Positions 33,337 through 44,478 of a DNA stretch of 64,000 nt are shown piece after piece. Made by a program: the position numbers and the translations under genes. This DNA is from Gautieria morchelliformis (Eukaryota > Basidiomycota > Agaricomycetes > Gomphales > Gomphaceae), in assembly GCA_015179125.1 (NCBI GenBank), contig WHVA01000473.1, forward strand, positions 24,639 to 88,638, read 5' to 3'. The notes under the pieces were generated by a model that saw only the letters and a program-made list of their open reading frames with translations, was not told where the DNA came from and ran no database searches. The stretch's first letter is position 1; each line of letters starts with the position of its first letter.

Positions 33337-34583
33337 GCTCACGATCCCTCTGTGGTGTTAAGAATGGATCGTTTTACTCCTTTGAACAACGACCTTACCC
33401 ACTCTGTACGAATCCCTGTATCTGTCCCCTTCATCTCTCCCAATCCATGTACACCTTCTCAGTCTCTGATTCCTTCCCCTCTCATCCTAGTTCTCAAAAT
33501 TCACCGCCCCAATTCTCGAACGATGTCTCTTTCTCCTTCTCCTTGTTAGCACACTAGCCACTACTTCTCGTTCGCTGAACATGTAGATCTTCACCTCATT
33601 CAGCAAACTCCACTTTGATAGATATTTTCACCACATAACACTCTTCAGTTACCTTCAACACACATTCCGAAAACTCGTCCCCGCTATCCTTGGGTTACGC
33701 CCTGAACACGGCGATTGGACCACTCCATTACACCTCAGCCCTTCCACCAGGTGTCGTTTCTTTCTTCGCCCTTTCCTATCCTGAATCTTCCTGTTTTCGC
33801 ACAGACGTTCAACATGGACAGCAAACTATTCGCTACCTCAGCAAAAGCCTATCGAGCATCACTCTACCGAGTCCTCCATATCGCTGCTCTATACTCGTCC
33901 CCACTATCCTTGGGTTACGCCCCGAACACAGCGATTGGACCACCCTATCACACCATTCTGCCTTCCACCAGCGTCCCGAACCACGCCCACGGATTTTACC
34001 CGTCGGGGCAACGTGTACCATAAAGAGGGGGATGGTGTTTAAAGCATGGGAAAACCCCTCACAACCCCGACATTCGGAACACTTGGCGATCACTTCAGCG
34101 CCATCTGCACAACTTCGCCAACCCCTCCAGCTGAATTCGCTTAGCCACATTCGCCTACCTTCACGCGAAGTCTTCGAAGAAAGCTCAGGTTTAGAACACC
34201 ATCAAGAGCTTCAAGACAAAAAAAGTTGCTTTGTTCACATTACTTATAAACAAACCCTCTAGTCTACTTCATTAGTTTCCTGATCGTCGCCTGGACGCCC
34301 TCTAGTTCTAACACAGCTCCATTCAAGGCGCTCAGTTTCGCCGATAACTCGTTCAGTTTCACCGACACATCCCTCATCAAATCCTCCGACCTGTCCACCA
34401 GCTCCTCCATCCTCTCCTCGCCGGCCAGCATAGATGTTCGGGTGCCTTCGGGGGTATCTGAGAATCAGCCGAGGATACTCGGGAGGAGGACTCAACAAGC
34501 TTACCAAGGACGTCCATCGACGAAATCGAGGACGAACCCGTCGCCAATCCCTTATCCTTCACTTTCCCCTTACTCTTTCCCTT
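33337..34583 (+). other. Degenerate L3 interior with an internal duplication
   Basis: No intact pol domain is found; the RT expected after gag is missing. A segment of about 90 bp around 33680-33760 ('tatccttgggttacgcc', 'gcgattggacca', 'cccttccaccag') recurs at about 33895-33980, a local duplication roughly 215 bp apart. The stretch 34200-34583 carries a minus-strand coiled-coil reading frame described separately. Confidence 0.5.
34264..34431 (-). pseudogene. Small coiled-coil ORF fragment (55 codons), antisense to L3
   Basis: On the minus strand, ATG at 34431 and TAG at 34264-34266. The peptide is a near-perfect amphipathic heptad pattern (EERMEELVDRSEDLMRD, then VKLNELSAKLSALNGAVLEL). Upstream, in another frame, lies a Lys/Ser-rich stretch (KGKVKDKGLATGSSSISSMD), so it looks like the end of a longer frameshifted ORF. 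I do not recognise the protein; a coiled-coil N-terminal Gag fragment of another retroelement is possible. Confidence 0.4.
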
Positions 34584-35446
34584 CAGGGCTGTCCACGAGT
34601 CAACCTGCAGGTTACCTGGACTTGGACTCGCAGGTTTGCCAGCTTCCAGAAGTGGAATCTGGACTTGACCTCAGTTTTTCTGCAGGTTGACTTGGACCTG
34701 CAGGTTAAACCTGCAGGTGACTTCCAGTGACTTGCCAGATTATTCTGAGCTGGCTCACCCCGTGCGAGTGCATGACACGTCTCCTCCCGTGGGGATGGGG
34801 GTGAGCTATTTCACACATCCTTACATCCTATTTTGACCATGCTCCTCTAGCAACATCCACAGATGTCAAATATGCATTCAGTCAGGGCCGACTGACTGTA
34901 TCACGGATGTGTCACTCTCTGAAGGAAGAGTCGACATGTGCCAGGACCATACTCAGCACATGGCTGTCATATGAAGGACTTGTTCCTGAGGAATGTGTTG
35001 TAGAGTTGCTGCATGATAAGAGTAAGCATGTCAAGAAGGCTGTTTTGCAGAAGGAAGTAATAGTAGTTGAATGACATGTAAATGACATGAATTCTTGGCA
35101 TTTAAGGCTTGCAGGTCTGCGAGTCACCTGCAGAATTCCAAAGGCCAAACCTGGACTTGGCAGGTTTTTAGGCGCCGATGTAAGGAGGCTTTGTGCCGCA
35201 GACGCAGACACTAGACCTAATGAGAGGTGCGCAAGAGCGATTTCTCTGGTTCTTTGTAAGCTAGATACAAGCTTATATATGTGCCACCAAAGGCTATGGG
35301 TACTAGTATGCTCAAAATAAGGAATCACTATGTAGGGAGTGGCACTCCCTTACACCGAGTCACCTGGACTTGTGGGAGTTGGATCTGCAGGTTAAAATCA
35401 CAGGTTGAATTGCGAGTCACCTGCAGGAACCTGGACTCGTGGACAG
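34584..35446 (+). mobile_element. Truncated hAT transposon
   Basis: Starts CAGGGCTGTCCACGAGTC at 34584 and ends GACTCGTGGACAG at 35446, an inverted repeat missing the last CCCTG, replaced by the L3 LTR that starts at 35447. Near both ends the word CCTGCAGG recurs (about 34605, 34685, 34700, 34712 on the left; 35390, 35423 on the right), like subterminal transposase sites. The interior keeps the C-terminus of a hAT transposase (34856-35074). Confidence 0.75.
34856..35074 (+). pseudogene. hAT transposase C-terminal dimerisation domain fragment
   Basis: The frame starts 'STDVKYAFSQGRLTVSRMCH' and continues 'SLKEESTCARTILSTWLSYE' to a TGA at 35072-35074. It follows the family pattern S-T-x-x-x-E/K-R-x-F-S...LTVS-x-M-R/C-x-SL in the C-terminal dimerisation region of hAT transposases. 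The catalytic N-terminal and middle parts are gone. Confidence 0.85.
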
Positions 35447-36699
35447 TGTCATGACGCGTTTATTCCTCATAACTCAGGTGCTCTGTCCTGCCATTTCTCA
35501 CCCCATTTCCGTGTTCGTTCCGATCACCATTGTCATGTTTGGCAACCGATGTTCGCTGATTCATGCCCGTTACCATCGCCACGCCGTTAAACGCACGACC
35601 AACGGCTTTGGACTGACTTGACAAGTCATCACTGGGTCTACCACCTCCTCTGCCTGACCCTCTCCCGATGGTGTTCTGATAGTTGGATTGTCATGACCAG
35701 TGTATTTCCTGCACCTTGGTATCCCCATTTTCCCTTTCGCTACTCCTCCTCACTGTTCGCTCGGCTTCGCCCTCCACCTCGACCTCTCCTCCCCTATGTC
35801 ACCTCTGTTCGCCCTTCCTTGCATTTCGCTGAACGGCTATTCGCTGCTCGCATCATTCGCCAGCAGGCACACCATCAGATACGATCGATACCATTCACCC
35901 GGCATGATGGTTCATCATTAACCCCATCGTCTTCTTAATCCAACCCCATTGGGCGTTCGTATGGTCAAAGTGTGTTCGCAGGGCATCCCTCCCATAGGTC
36001 GTGCGGAATCAACCCAGTAGACCAAGAGCCCATGCAGGGTAGCATGTATGCGGGTCCCAAGACATGGTTTTGTCCATAAGTGCCTTCGCCACCTTTACTC
36101 TCCGTCGTTTCATGTTCCCCCTTTTTTCACATTCTATTGTATGTTTATTTCATCTATGCTGTATCATGACTGCGCACCCCTATCCAACCCTGACTTGTGA
36201 CGGCCTCTTTCCTATTCGCCGATACCTTACGAGCATTCGATATAAATAGTTTACATTCGCATGTATATTCCCCAGTTCAATTATCATACGTCGTCCATCT
36301 TGTGCAAACTTGACCTCGCTGTGATCATAGTCTCGAGCCTCCCCTTGAAGATTTCTATCTTCAACCAGCCAAGGACTTAGGCACCACTGGTGAGTTCTCA
36401 TACTTCATCTTCATTACCTTAGCCTTCGAACTACTTTCTGTGCTGTTGGCGAAGGGCTCTGAAGGAGCATCTTCGCCAGCGAAGGGACTGTCGAAACTTA
36501 GACAGCCCTTCCGCGATATCTTGCACGTTACGTCGTCAAGTGCTGCGAGCTATTTTGCTACGACTGTAGATAGGGCGAGCCCCGTTCGGGCAACCCTCTT
36601 GTTTCATGAACATTCATTGGTTCACTTATTCGCCGAACGGCATACTTATTCGCACAAGTTATTCGGGCATTCGCTGTGTTCACTAATACACGATATTAA
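35447..36699 (+). repeat. L3-family LTR, second plus-strand copy, 3' end lost
   Basis: Matches 29877-31148 from TGTCATGACGCG but stops at 'cgatattaa', about 20 nt short of the LTR end, where different sequence begins. The TATA region (about 36240) and 'agttcaattat' word (about 36274) are kept. Confidence 0.85.
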
Positions 36700-37258
36700 T
36701 GTGAAAGACTAAGAGCAGCTGATGGTGGATTGGATGTAGATTCAAACTTCGGTCTGAAGTCGAATCGAGTGGAGTCGTAAAAACAGATAGATAGAGTAAA
36801 CACAAGGTGTGTATGCTCTTCAGTGAAAACTACGTAGTCGCAAGGTATCAGGTTACTTCAAGAATGTGAGTTCTAATTGACTAAAGAATGTGTGTGTACA
36901 TGCTGAACTATTTAACTAGCTGAGAGGTCTGCTGTGGCGCGAAGAGTGGAGGGGGAGCGCATGGGTCGACTGATGTGTGTGGATTCAGGAATACGGTGGT
37001 GCGGAGACAGCGGTAGCTAGGGGATTGATGTAACGAATGGGAGAGGATGTATGTAGTCATATGTATCAGAAGAATAATTTGTGGATTATTGAAGGGAATA
37101 TTATGGAAGATATGTAGATCACCGGCTCCATGACTAGCTCCTCCATGGATCAACGTCTCTCGGGCTCGGGCTGTAACTCGGGTCGAGTGGGTCCGCGGGC
37201 GTTGGGTCAGGGTAGGATCGATAGGATATTGGGAGTAATGTGAATCACCCCTTCAAAT
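36700..37258. other. Unidentified insert, possibly a solo LTR
   Basis: About 550 bp with no protein similarity, lying between a truncated L3 LTR and an integrase fragment. It starts TGTGAAAGACTAAGAG. I could not define a matching end or target duplication. Confidence 0.4.
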
Positions 37259-37739
37259 GTGAAGTCAGACCCCTGGTCACTTGGAGAGGATGGAAAAACG
37301 CTGTTGTACAAACAGCAAACGTATGTCCCCGATCATAATGATATTCGCTTGGACATCCTTCGCTCGCTGCATGATCATCAGTTAGCAGGCCACCATTCGG
37401 CGACTCAGGTCACACCCTTCTTCGCCAACAAAGGTTTCCATCCCAAGCTCGAAGTATCGTTCACTTCGGTCGCTTCCGAGGACGCTTATCGCCAGTCGGC
37501 AGACCTCAAGGACCTTCACCAATACCTTCGAGATCAAATCAAGAAATCAATTATCCAGTACACTTCGGCCACAACCACTCGCCGCATTCCGATCCCTGAG
37601 TTTCAGGTCGGCGACAGAGTATGGCTCGACTCGTGAAATATTCGCACAAAACGACCTTCGAAGAAACTCGACCACCGAAGACTTGGCCCATATCCTATCA
37701 CGGCTAAAATATCTTCTCATGTGTTTAGCTTAGGCTTAC
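37259..37739 (+). pseudogene. Gypsy integrase remnant lacking its catalytic core
   Basis: The frame begins 'MKSDPWSLGEDGKTLLYKQQ', reaches the zinc-binding start 'ILRSLHDHQLAGHHS', then jumps directly to 'TPFFANKGFHPKLEVSFTS' of the distal integrase. The whole DDE core between them is deleted. It continues 'IPEFQVGDRVWLDS', a TGA at 37634-37636 where relatives have Arg, and 'NIRTKRPSKKLDHRRLGPYP'. Then an L3 LTR piece starts, so it most likely belonged to an L3-type element. Confidence 0.85.
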
Positions 37740-39021
37740 CACGTATGATAATTGAACTGGGGAATATACATGCGAATGTAAACTACTTATATCGAATGCT
37801 CGTAAGGTATCAGCGAATAGGAAAGAGGCCGTTGTGAGTTGGGGTTGGATAGGGGTGCGCGGTCATGATACTAGGTAGATGGAATAAACATACAATAGAG
37901 TGAGGGGAGAATGCGAACATGAAACGATGGAGAATAAAGGGAGCGAAGGCATTTATGGACAAAACCATGTCTTGGGACCCGCATACATGCTAAGATAGAA
38001 GTCATCTTAAACTGGCACCTTTATGTAAGCGGGCGCTTAGGTCACGTGATGCGCCAAATCCTCGCCTTGGGGATTTTTTTTTTTTTTTTTTCCCCTTTCA
38101 GAAGGCACCTTGGTGCAATGACATGTTCTATAATATAATTAGTGACATTGAATTATATTACATGAATTCCTTGTCCAACTCAGACATAATGTTTGGAGGT
38201 AAAGTACGATGGGCATGGTATTTACGGTTTTCCCAGACAGCTTGTGCCCCATTCAACCCTTTTTTGTAGGCATCTATAAATCAGGCCAACCTATTAGCAT
38301 CCCTGTTGAGGAGTTAGAATCTGCTGATAGGAAACAATTCTCACACACCTCTGAATCTGTACAAAGGGGACATCATCTAGACAGCCGCAATCCCTGAGGC
38401 CTGAATGTGTGAATGGGGTCAAGCACAACCTGCCGGGCGGTCAAAGTGACGACTAAGCAAGCGGCCTGCAGTGGAACTCACCTAGTGTAAGGTTGTACCT
38501 ACCTAAACCCTGATTTAAGCAGTAGAAATGTGTAGCAAGGCCCCTTGAAGCTTTTTCCGTGCGTCGTCCAAAGGTTCGAAAGGCTGACAAATAGGTCACG
38601 TGACATATCACGTGACCGCCAAATTCCATCGGTCCAAAAACCGAAATTGCAGGAAATCATTCTAGGACATCAGAAAAATAATTTGGTATTTTTTCTATGT
38701 CACATTTTGGATGCTATATATCTCCTCAATAAATATAGATATATCCTAAGTCTCTCCTAAGGATTGTAGGTAGACATGTCCCAAAGAGACTCTAGGGAGC
38801 CATTTGGCAAAAAGTGTTTGCCTTCGAGTGTTATTGAGCTCGCCGTTGGACTGTGCTCAGCTTACGTAAGGGGTGCCAGTTTAAGATGACTTCTATCTTA
38901 CGCTGCACGGGCTCTTCGTTTACTGGGTTGATCCCGCACGGCCTATGGAAGAGACGTCCTGCGATCACACCTTGGCCATACGAACACCCAATGGGGTTGG
39001 ATTAAGAAGATGATGGGGTTA
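37740..39021 (-). repeat. L3 LTR middle part, inverted, split by a DNA element
   Basis: 37740-37990 plus 38901-39021 equal the reverse complement of the L3 LTR middle (compare about 35922-36290). It is followed directly by the LTR right part in forward orientation (39025-39454), a head-to-head joint. Confidence 0.82.
37993..38898. mobile_element. TA-target MITE-like element, copy 1 (906 bp)
   Basis: Terminal inverted repeats start AGATAGAAGTCATCTTAAAC and match for 27 nt, with weaker matching to about 42. TA flanks both sides (37991-37992, 38899-38900). The uninterrupted LTR at about 36035 shows a single TA at this spot, so TA was duplicated, as for Tc1/mariner-type elements. There is no transposase; inside are a poly-T run, short ORFs without similarity, and a 10-bp perfect palindrome arm pair GGTCACGTGA/TCACGTGACC at 38594-38617. 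Copy 2 is at 50585-51489. Confidence 0.88.
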
Positions 39022-39024
39022 ATC

Positions 39025-39454
39025 GTTCATCTTGTGCAGCTTTGACCTCACCATGGTCATCGTCTTAAGCCTTCTCTTGGAGGTTTCCATCTTCGACTAG
39101 CAGGGGACTTAGGCATCACTGGTGAGTTCTCATACTTCATCTTCGTTACCTTAGCCTTCGAACCATTTTCTGTGCTGTTGGCGAAGGGCTCCGAAGGAGC
39201 ACCTTCACCAGTGAAGGGATTGTCAAGACTTAGACAGCCCTTCCGTGAAACCTTGTACGTTACATCGTCAAAAGTCACGGGCTATTTCGCTACGACTGTA
39301 GATAGGGTGAGCCCCATTTAGGCAAACCCTCTTACCTTGTGAACATTCATTGGTTCACCCATTTGCCGAATGGCATACTTATTCGCACAAGTTATTTGGG
39401 CATTCGCTGTGTTCACTAATACACGATATTAACGCCTAAAAACCAATCTTGACA
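39025..39454 (+). repeat. L3 LTR right part
   Basis: Matches 30717-31148 ('catcttgtgca' to 'aaccaatcttgaca'). It abuts the right part of a Helitron-like unit. Confidence 0.85.
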
Positions 39455-39822
39455 ACTTGCTATGCTAAGGGTCAAGTAGGAAAGGCCAGTGAATAGAGTC
39501 AAAAGGGGAAGTATGTGAATAGTAAAGAACAAGGGGATCAAAAGGTCAAAGTGTGGATGTTGCGGAATAGAGCCAGAGGAGGCATGGAGGTACCAGAGTT
39601 GGTCAAGCAGCATGGTCATAACATTACCTACCTTGATGTGTTACTTAGAGCTACTTTCAATCAAGAAGATGTGTTTTACTTATCTGAAAGAAATTTTCTT
39701 ATCCGAATGTGTTTGACTTATCCCAAGTTTGATTCACCCAAGGTGTTTGACCTTGCTGATGCGTTTGACCTTACCGAGGCGTTTGACTTGCACCCCCGCG
39801 CGAAGCGCGGGTATCCACCTAG
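39455..39822 (+). mobile_element. Helitron-like unit A, 3' part
   Basis: Matches 42302-42840 (unit C) from 'ttgctatgctaaggg'. It ends with the hairpin CCCGCGC-GAA-GCGCGGG (39795-39811), then 'tatccac', then CTAG (39819-39822) followed by T. Just before the hairpin are two 18-bp 'gatgcgtttgacctt' repeats. The 5' part is missing, replaced by the L3 LTR. Confidence 0.72.
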
Positions 39823-41912
39823 TTACACTATATGAAAGCGCCTCGGTGGGAGGTTGTGGGCACGCTGACCAATGCTGACCAATGCTTGGTCATTAGTTTG
39901 TCAGCGGAGCGTGCGAGCGGCGCAGCCGCAAGCCCCTGGCCCTATCACCGGTTTATGCCGGTCTGCCGGCTCCAGGTCTCTTTAGGTCAGCGGCGAGCAG
40001 CGCAGCCGCGAGAACACTGCGCAGCGGTCATGTGACCCGTTCGCGCGTGGTCCGTGCACGACACGCGCACGCGGTATATAAAGGCAGTTCGGTAGGATGG
40101 AATGCCAGGAATCTGCCCGACCGGCAATTCCTCACTCTGCTGTCTGCTCTCTCTGCTGTGTGCTGTCTGCTGTGTCTGCTGTGTCTGCGCTGTCTGCTGT
40201 GCTCTCTGGTGTCTCCTCCTTTTGCTGGCTGGCTGTCTATGGCTTTGGTTGGCTGGCTATCTATTGGCTTGGCTGGCTTTCTATTGGTAAGTAATATCTC
40301 TTTTTTAATGCATTCCCATGTATTTTATTTTATTTGTGTTTGTAATTTTATTGGTTCCATTTTTTTTTTTTCTTCATATTGTATTGTCACATGTGCTTTA
40401 TATTTTTGTAAAAATTTTCGAAAATAGATTTAAATAAAATCCCAAGACTGCTGAAAAAAAGTATTTATATATATATATTTTTCAGGTTTTTTTCAAAAAT
40501 TGACAGTTTCCTCTAAAATTAATGACAATAGGTTCCACTTTTAAATGTGGTTTGTTTTGTTGTTTTATTTACTGTAAAGCTGCCAGGCACTCCTTCTCTG
40601 GCTATACTGGTGGCTGGCTTACTATGGCTTTGGCTGGGCTCTGGGTTTCTCTGTCAGTCTCTGGGCTTCTCTGGCTTTGGCTGGGCATTAATAACAGCTT
40701 CTGCTTCAATTTACTTACTTTTTTGACATTTTTTCACAAACAGATGTCAATAAATTATCCTGACTTTGTGAAAATTGACAACAGCTCCAGCTTAAATGTA
40801 CAGTGCATTTTTTTGACATTTTTCAAAAATAGATAATCTTGACTCTGCTAAAATTAATAATAACTTCAGCTTAAATGTACTGGACATTTGCAGTGCATTT
40901 TTTTGACATTTTTCGAAAAATAGATAATCTTGACTCTGCTAAAATTAATAACAACTTCAGCTTAAATGTACTGGACATTTGTTTTGACATTTTTCACAAA
41001 ATAGATAATCCTGACTTTGCTAAAATTAATGACAGCAGCTGCTTAAATATGGCTTCCTTTACTATTTTATTTATGTCTGTATATGTCACAAAATAGATAT
41101 TGATACATGTCCCTGAGGTTGTGAAAAGTTAATGATAAGTAACAGCCCCTGCTTGCTTCACTTTGAAGCCCTTGGGGATATGCTACACATGCCATTGGGA
41201 CATGCTATGCATGCTATACTTGAGGAGTATGCTACACACACTATGCTTGGGGGACACAGTACGAACAAGGGACACACTACAGGGGAAAACACTACAAACA
41301 AGGGACATTCTACACATGCTATACTTGGGGGACACGCTACAAACAAAGGACATGCTATGCACACTATACTTGGGGGACATGTTATGCATTGGGGACACAC
41401 TTTGCACACTATACTTGAGGGAGATGCTACACACACTACATGTAGGGACATGCTACACATGTGGACACGCTATGCATGGGGGACATGCATGCTATAATTT
41501 AGGGACACACTATGTTTGGGGACATGCTACAAACCAGGGACATGCTATGCATGTGGGACATGCCATGCACACTGTACTTGGGGACATGCTACATGTGGAG
41601 ACACACTATGCATGGAGGACATGCTACGCACACTATACTTGGGGACATGTTATGTGTGGGGTCATGTTACAAACCAGGGACACAATAAGCATGCTATATT
41701 TGAGGCTATGCACACTATACTTGGGCACATGCAGACATGTGTAGAGACATTACCTATCTTGATGTGTTACTCATAGCTACTTTCAATTGCAATGAGATGT
41801 GTTTTACTTATCCCAAGTTTGATTTACCCAATGCATTTGACCTTGCTGATGCATTTGACCTTACCGAGGCGTTTGACCTACACCCACGTGTGAAGCATGG
41901 GTATCCACCTAG
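39823..41912 (+). mobile_element. Helitron-like unit B, complete (2.1 kb)
   Basis: Starts right after the CTAG of unit A (TTACACTATATGAAAGC) and ends with a hairpin variant (cacccacgtgtgaagcatgggt) and CTAG at 41909-41912. From about 39853 it matches unit D (gttgtgggcacgctgacc). In order: a GC-rich part with a TATATAAAGG box at about 40075, a pyrimidine-rich 'ctgtctgctgt' tract, tandem repeats with 'ttttttgacatttttc' (40720-41100), a minisatellite, and the conserved 3' tail. No protein gene, so non-autonomous. Confidence 0.68.
41180..41745 (+). repeat. Minisatellite of unit B
   Basis: Irregular repeats built from 'gggacatgctatgcacac' and 'tatacttgggggacacgc'. It occupies the same relative place as the 17-bp array in unit D. 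ORFs on both strands here are by-products of the repeat. Confidence 0.8.
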
Positions 41913-42840
41913 AGGTAAGGTTCAAGAATCGAGTTAAGTTGGATATCAGAAATTGAGTTGGAAGGCAGAGGTCAGAGAGACAGAGGCCTTGCAAGTACTT
42001 GCTGTGGTAAGAACAGGAAACAGTGCAAAGGGAGTCACATATCAAAGTCAATTATCTGATTGCAGAACAGAGGCACACATGACTGGGTTTTATACAAAGA
42101 GACAACATGTCAGAAGGTAGAGGTAAGCAATTCTGGTGCAAGCAAAAGTAAGTAGGATAAATGGAGTAAGTAACTAATACGGAACAAGAGGAACTACAAG
42201 GGGGTTCCGGGTAGAACTAAGAACAATCAATAGGCAAAAGAACAAGGGGAATGTGGGTCTAATTGATAGTGGAACAAATGGATCTCCTGATGCTCCAGAA
42301 TTGCTATGCTAAGGGTTAAGTAGGGAAGGCTGGTGAATAGAGTCAAAAGGGGAAGTATGTGAATAGTAAAGAACAAGGGGATCAAAAGGTCAAAGTGTGG
42401 ATGTTGCGGAATAGAGTTGGAGGAGGTGTGGAGGTACCAGAGTTGGTCGAGCAGCATGGTCATAACATTACCTACCTTGGTGTGTTACTTAGAGCTACTT
42501 TCAATCAATAAGATGTGTTTTACTTATCTGAATGAAATTTTCTTATCTGAATGTGTTTGACTTATCCCAGGTTTGATTTACCCAAGGTGTTTGACCTCGC
42601 TGATGCGTTTGACCTTGCTGATGCGTTTGACCTTGCTGATGCGTTTGACCTTGCTGATGACCTTGCTGATGTGTTTGACCTTGCTGATGCGTTTGACCTT
42701 GCTGATGCGTTTGACCTTACCAATGCATTTGACCTTACCAATGCATTTGACCTTACCAATGCGTTTGACCTTACCAATGCGTTTGACCTTACCAATGCGT
42801 TTGACTTGCACCCCCGCGCGAAGCGTGGGTATCCACCTAG
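41913..42840 (+). mobile_element. Helitron-like unit C (3' part with 18-bp array)
   Basis: Ends with hairpin CCCGCGC-GAA-GCGTGGG and CTAG at 42837-42840, followed by T. From 42302 it matches unit A. The 5' end is not defined; 41913-42300 has no recognised feature. Confidence 0.6.
42590..42800 (+). repeat. 18-bp minisatellite, about 12 copies
   Basis: Unit 'gatgcgtttgaccttgct', changing to 'aatgcgtttgaccttacc' toward the right end. One unit is shortened by 9 bp near 42655. Other units of the family have only two or three copies at this place. Confidence 0.9.
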
Positions 42841-43489
42841 TCTAAGAGTTAAATGCGGGGGGTGAGTGGTTGTGGGCACGCTGACCAATGCTTGGTCATT
42901 AGTTTGTCAGCGGAGCGCGTGAGCAGCGCAGCGTTTGCTAGCGTTCCAGGTCACGTGACCGGTTCACGACCATACGCGAGGGTGGTCCGTGCACGACCCT
43001 TCGCTTGGTATAAAGAGAGCGATGCTGCAGAACCGCACTCCCCACGGGTGTCTTCCTGTGTTCTGGCTATACTGGTGGGCTTACTATTGCTTTGGCTGGG
43101 GTCTTGGTGTCTTTCTGTGTGTCTCTGTGTGTCTCTGGGCTTCTTTGGCTGTGAATTGGCAGCAGCTTCTGCTTCAATGTCCTGTATATTTTTTGATATT
43201 TTTTCGCAAATAGCTATCAATACACCTAACTTGCTAACCTTAATAATAACCAACTTAAATATCCTGTACATTTTTTTGATATTTTTTCGCAAATAGACAT
43301 CAATAAATCTAACTTCCTAACCTTAATAACAGCCATCTATGCTTACTCGATCGTGACAATTGGGTGAGCGATATTTCTATAGCGATGCCAGCGCTCTTTT
43401 GCGCGACCAGGGTGTAGGCCATGCTCAAGCCGGCGCAAGCATAAGTACAAACCGAACAGACTAATGAAGTGGGAATGGGACAGGGCGGG

Positions 43490-44213
43490 TGTGAAAAATC
43501 AAGGAGCTCGAAGCCTTTATGGCTATCGAGCGCGAGATATGTGAGAAGGACACAGGGAGAGGGAAGACCGGAGGTGGGAGGGAGCGTTTGCGGAGGCTGG
43601 GGTGGAGGTGGTTGTTGCGGCTGACCCAGTGAACTCTGCTGCTGCAGAGGTGGCTGGACTGGACCGGGTTGTTGCAGGAGAGAGAGTAGCTGAGAGAGTG
43701 TGTTCTCAAGCGACGTCAAACGCTGATCGGTAGATGGTGCAACCTGCTGGAAGGGCGGGAAGGGAGTGCTGCCTGAAGCGGATGGGGGTGCGAGGTCGGG
43801 AGCAGGTGAGACGGTGGCTTCCGGGGACGGTCGGCTGGGTTGCTTGTCCCTAGAGCGAGAGGTTGACGTGTCGGTCCCAGCAGGTGCCATGGATGAAGAG
43901 GCGTCGAGTTGGTAGGACGGGACTGCTCGACGGAACACTGTGCCGCTTCGAAGGGCCACTTCGTATGATCTATGGTCCTGTGAAAAATCAAGGAGCTCGA
44001 AGCCTTTATGGCTATCGAGCGCGAGATATGTGAGAAGGACACAGGGAATTTGTATAGGAGAGCATGCTCTTATATACTTAAGGGGACAATAGGAAGAAAG
44101 AACAATAGGAAGAGTGGACAATAAGAAGGGTGGACAATGGGGAAGAATGTGGACTGAAAACGCAAGGTGGACATGGTCACGTGCCTCGTGCCATAGACCT
44201 CGGACAACGCACG
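43490..44213 (-). mobile_element. Short LTR-element fragment with gag start
   Basis: 69-nt direct repeats beginning TGTGAAAAATCAAGGAG lie at 43490-43558 and 43979-44047. The right copy continues as an LTR to about 44213; the left one is truncated. Between them, on the minus strand, ATG 43890 opens a Gag-like N-terminus ('MAPAGTDTSTSRSRDKQ', coiled-coil 'STDQRLTSLENTLSQLLSLL', Pro/Gln-rich tail) that runs into the left repeat. Nothing of capsid or pol is left. Confidence 0.65.
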
Positions 44214-44478
44214 CTTTGTCCGTTCCAACTTAAATGTCCTGTACATTTTTTTGATTTTTTTCGCAAATGGATATCAATAAATTATCCTGACTTTGCTAAA
44301 GTTAATAACAACTTCTGTTTTAATGTAGTGTGTTTTTTTTTTAAATCTTTTTTTGAAAAAAATAAATATAAATATCAATGAATTATCCTGACTTTGCTAA
44401 AATTAATGACAACAGCTGCTTACATGTGGTTTCTTTTGCTATTTTATACATGTCACAAAATAGATACTGATACGTGTC

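Noticed and set aside
41158-41744. ORFs on both strands of the unit B minisatellite
   Set aside because: Products of a stop-free repeat unit read in several frames.
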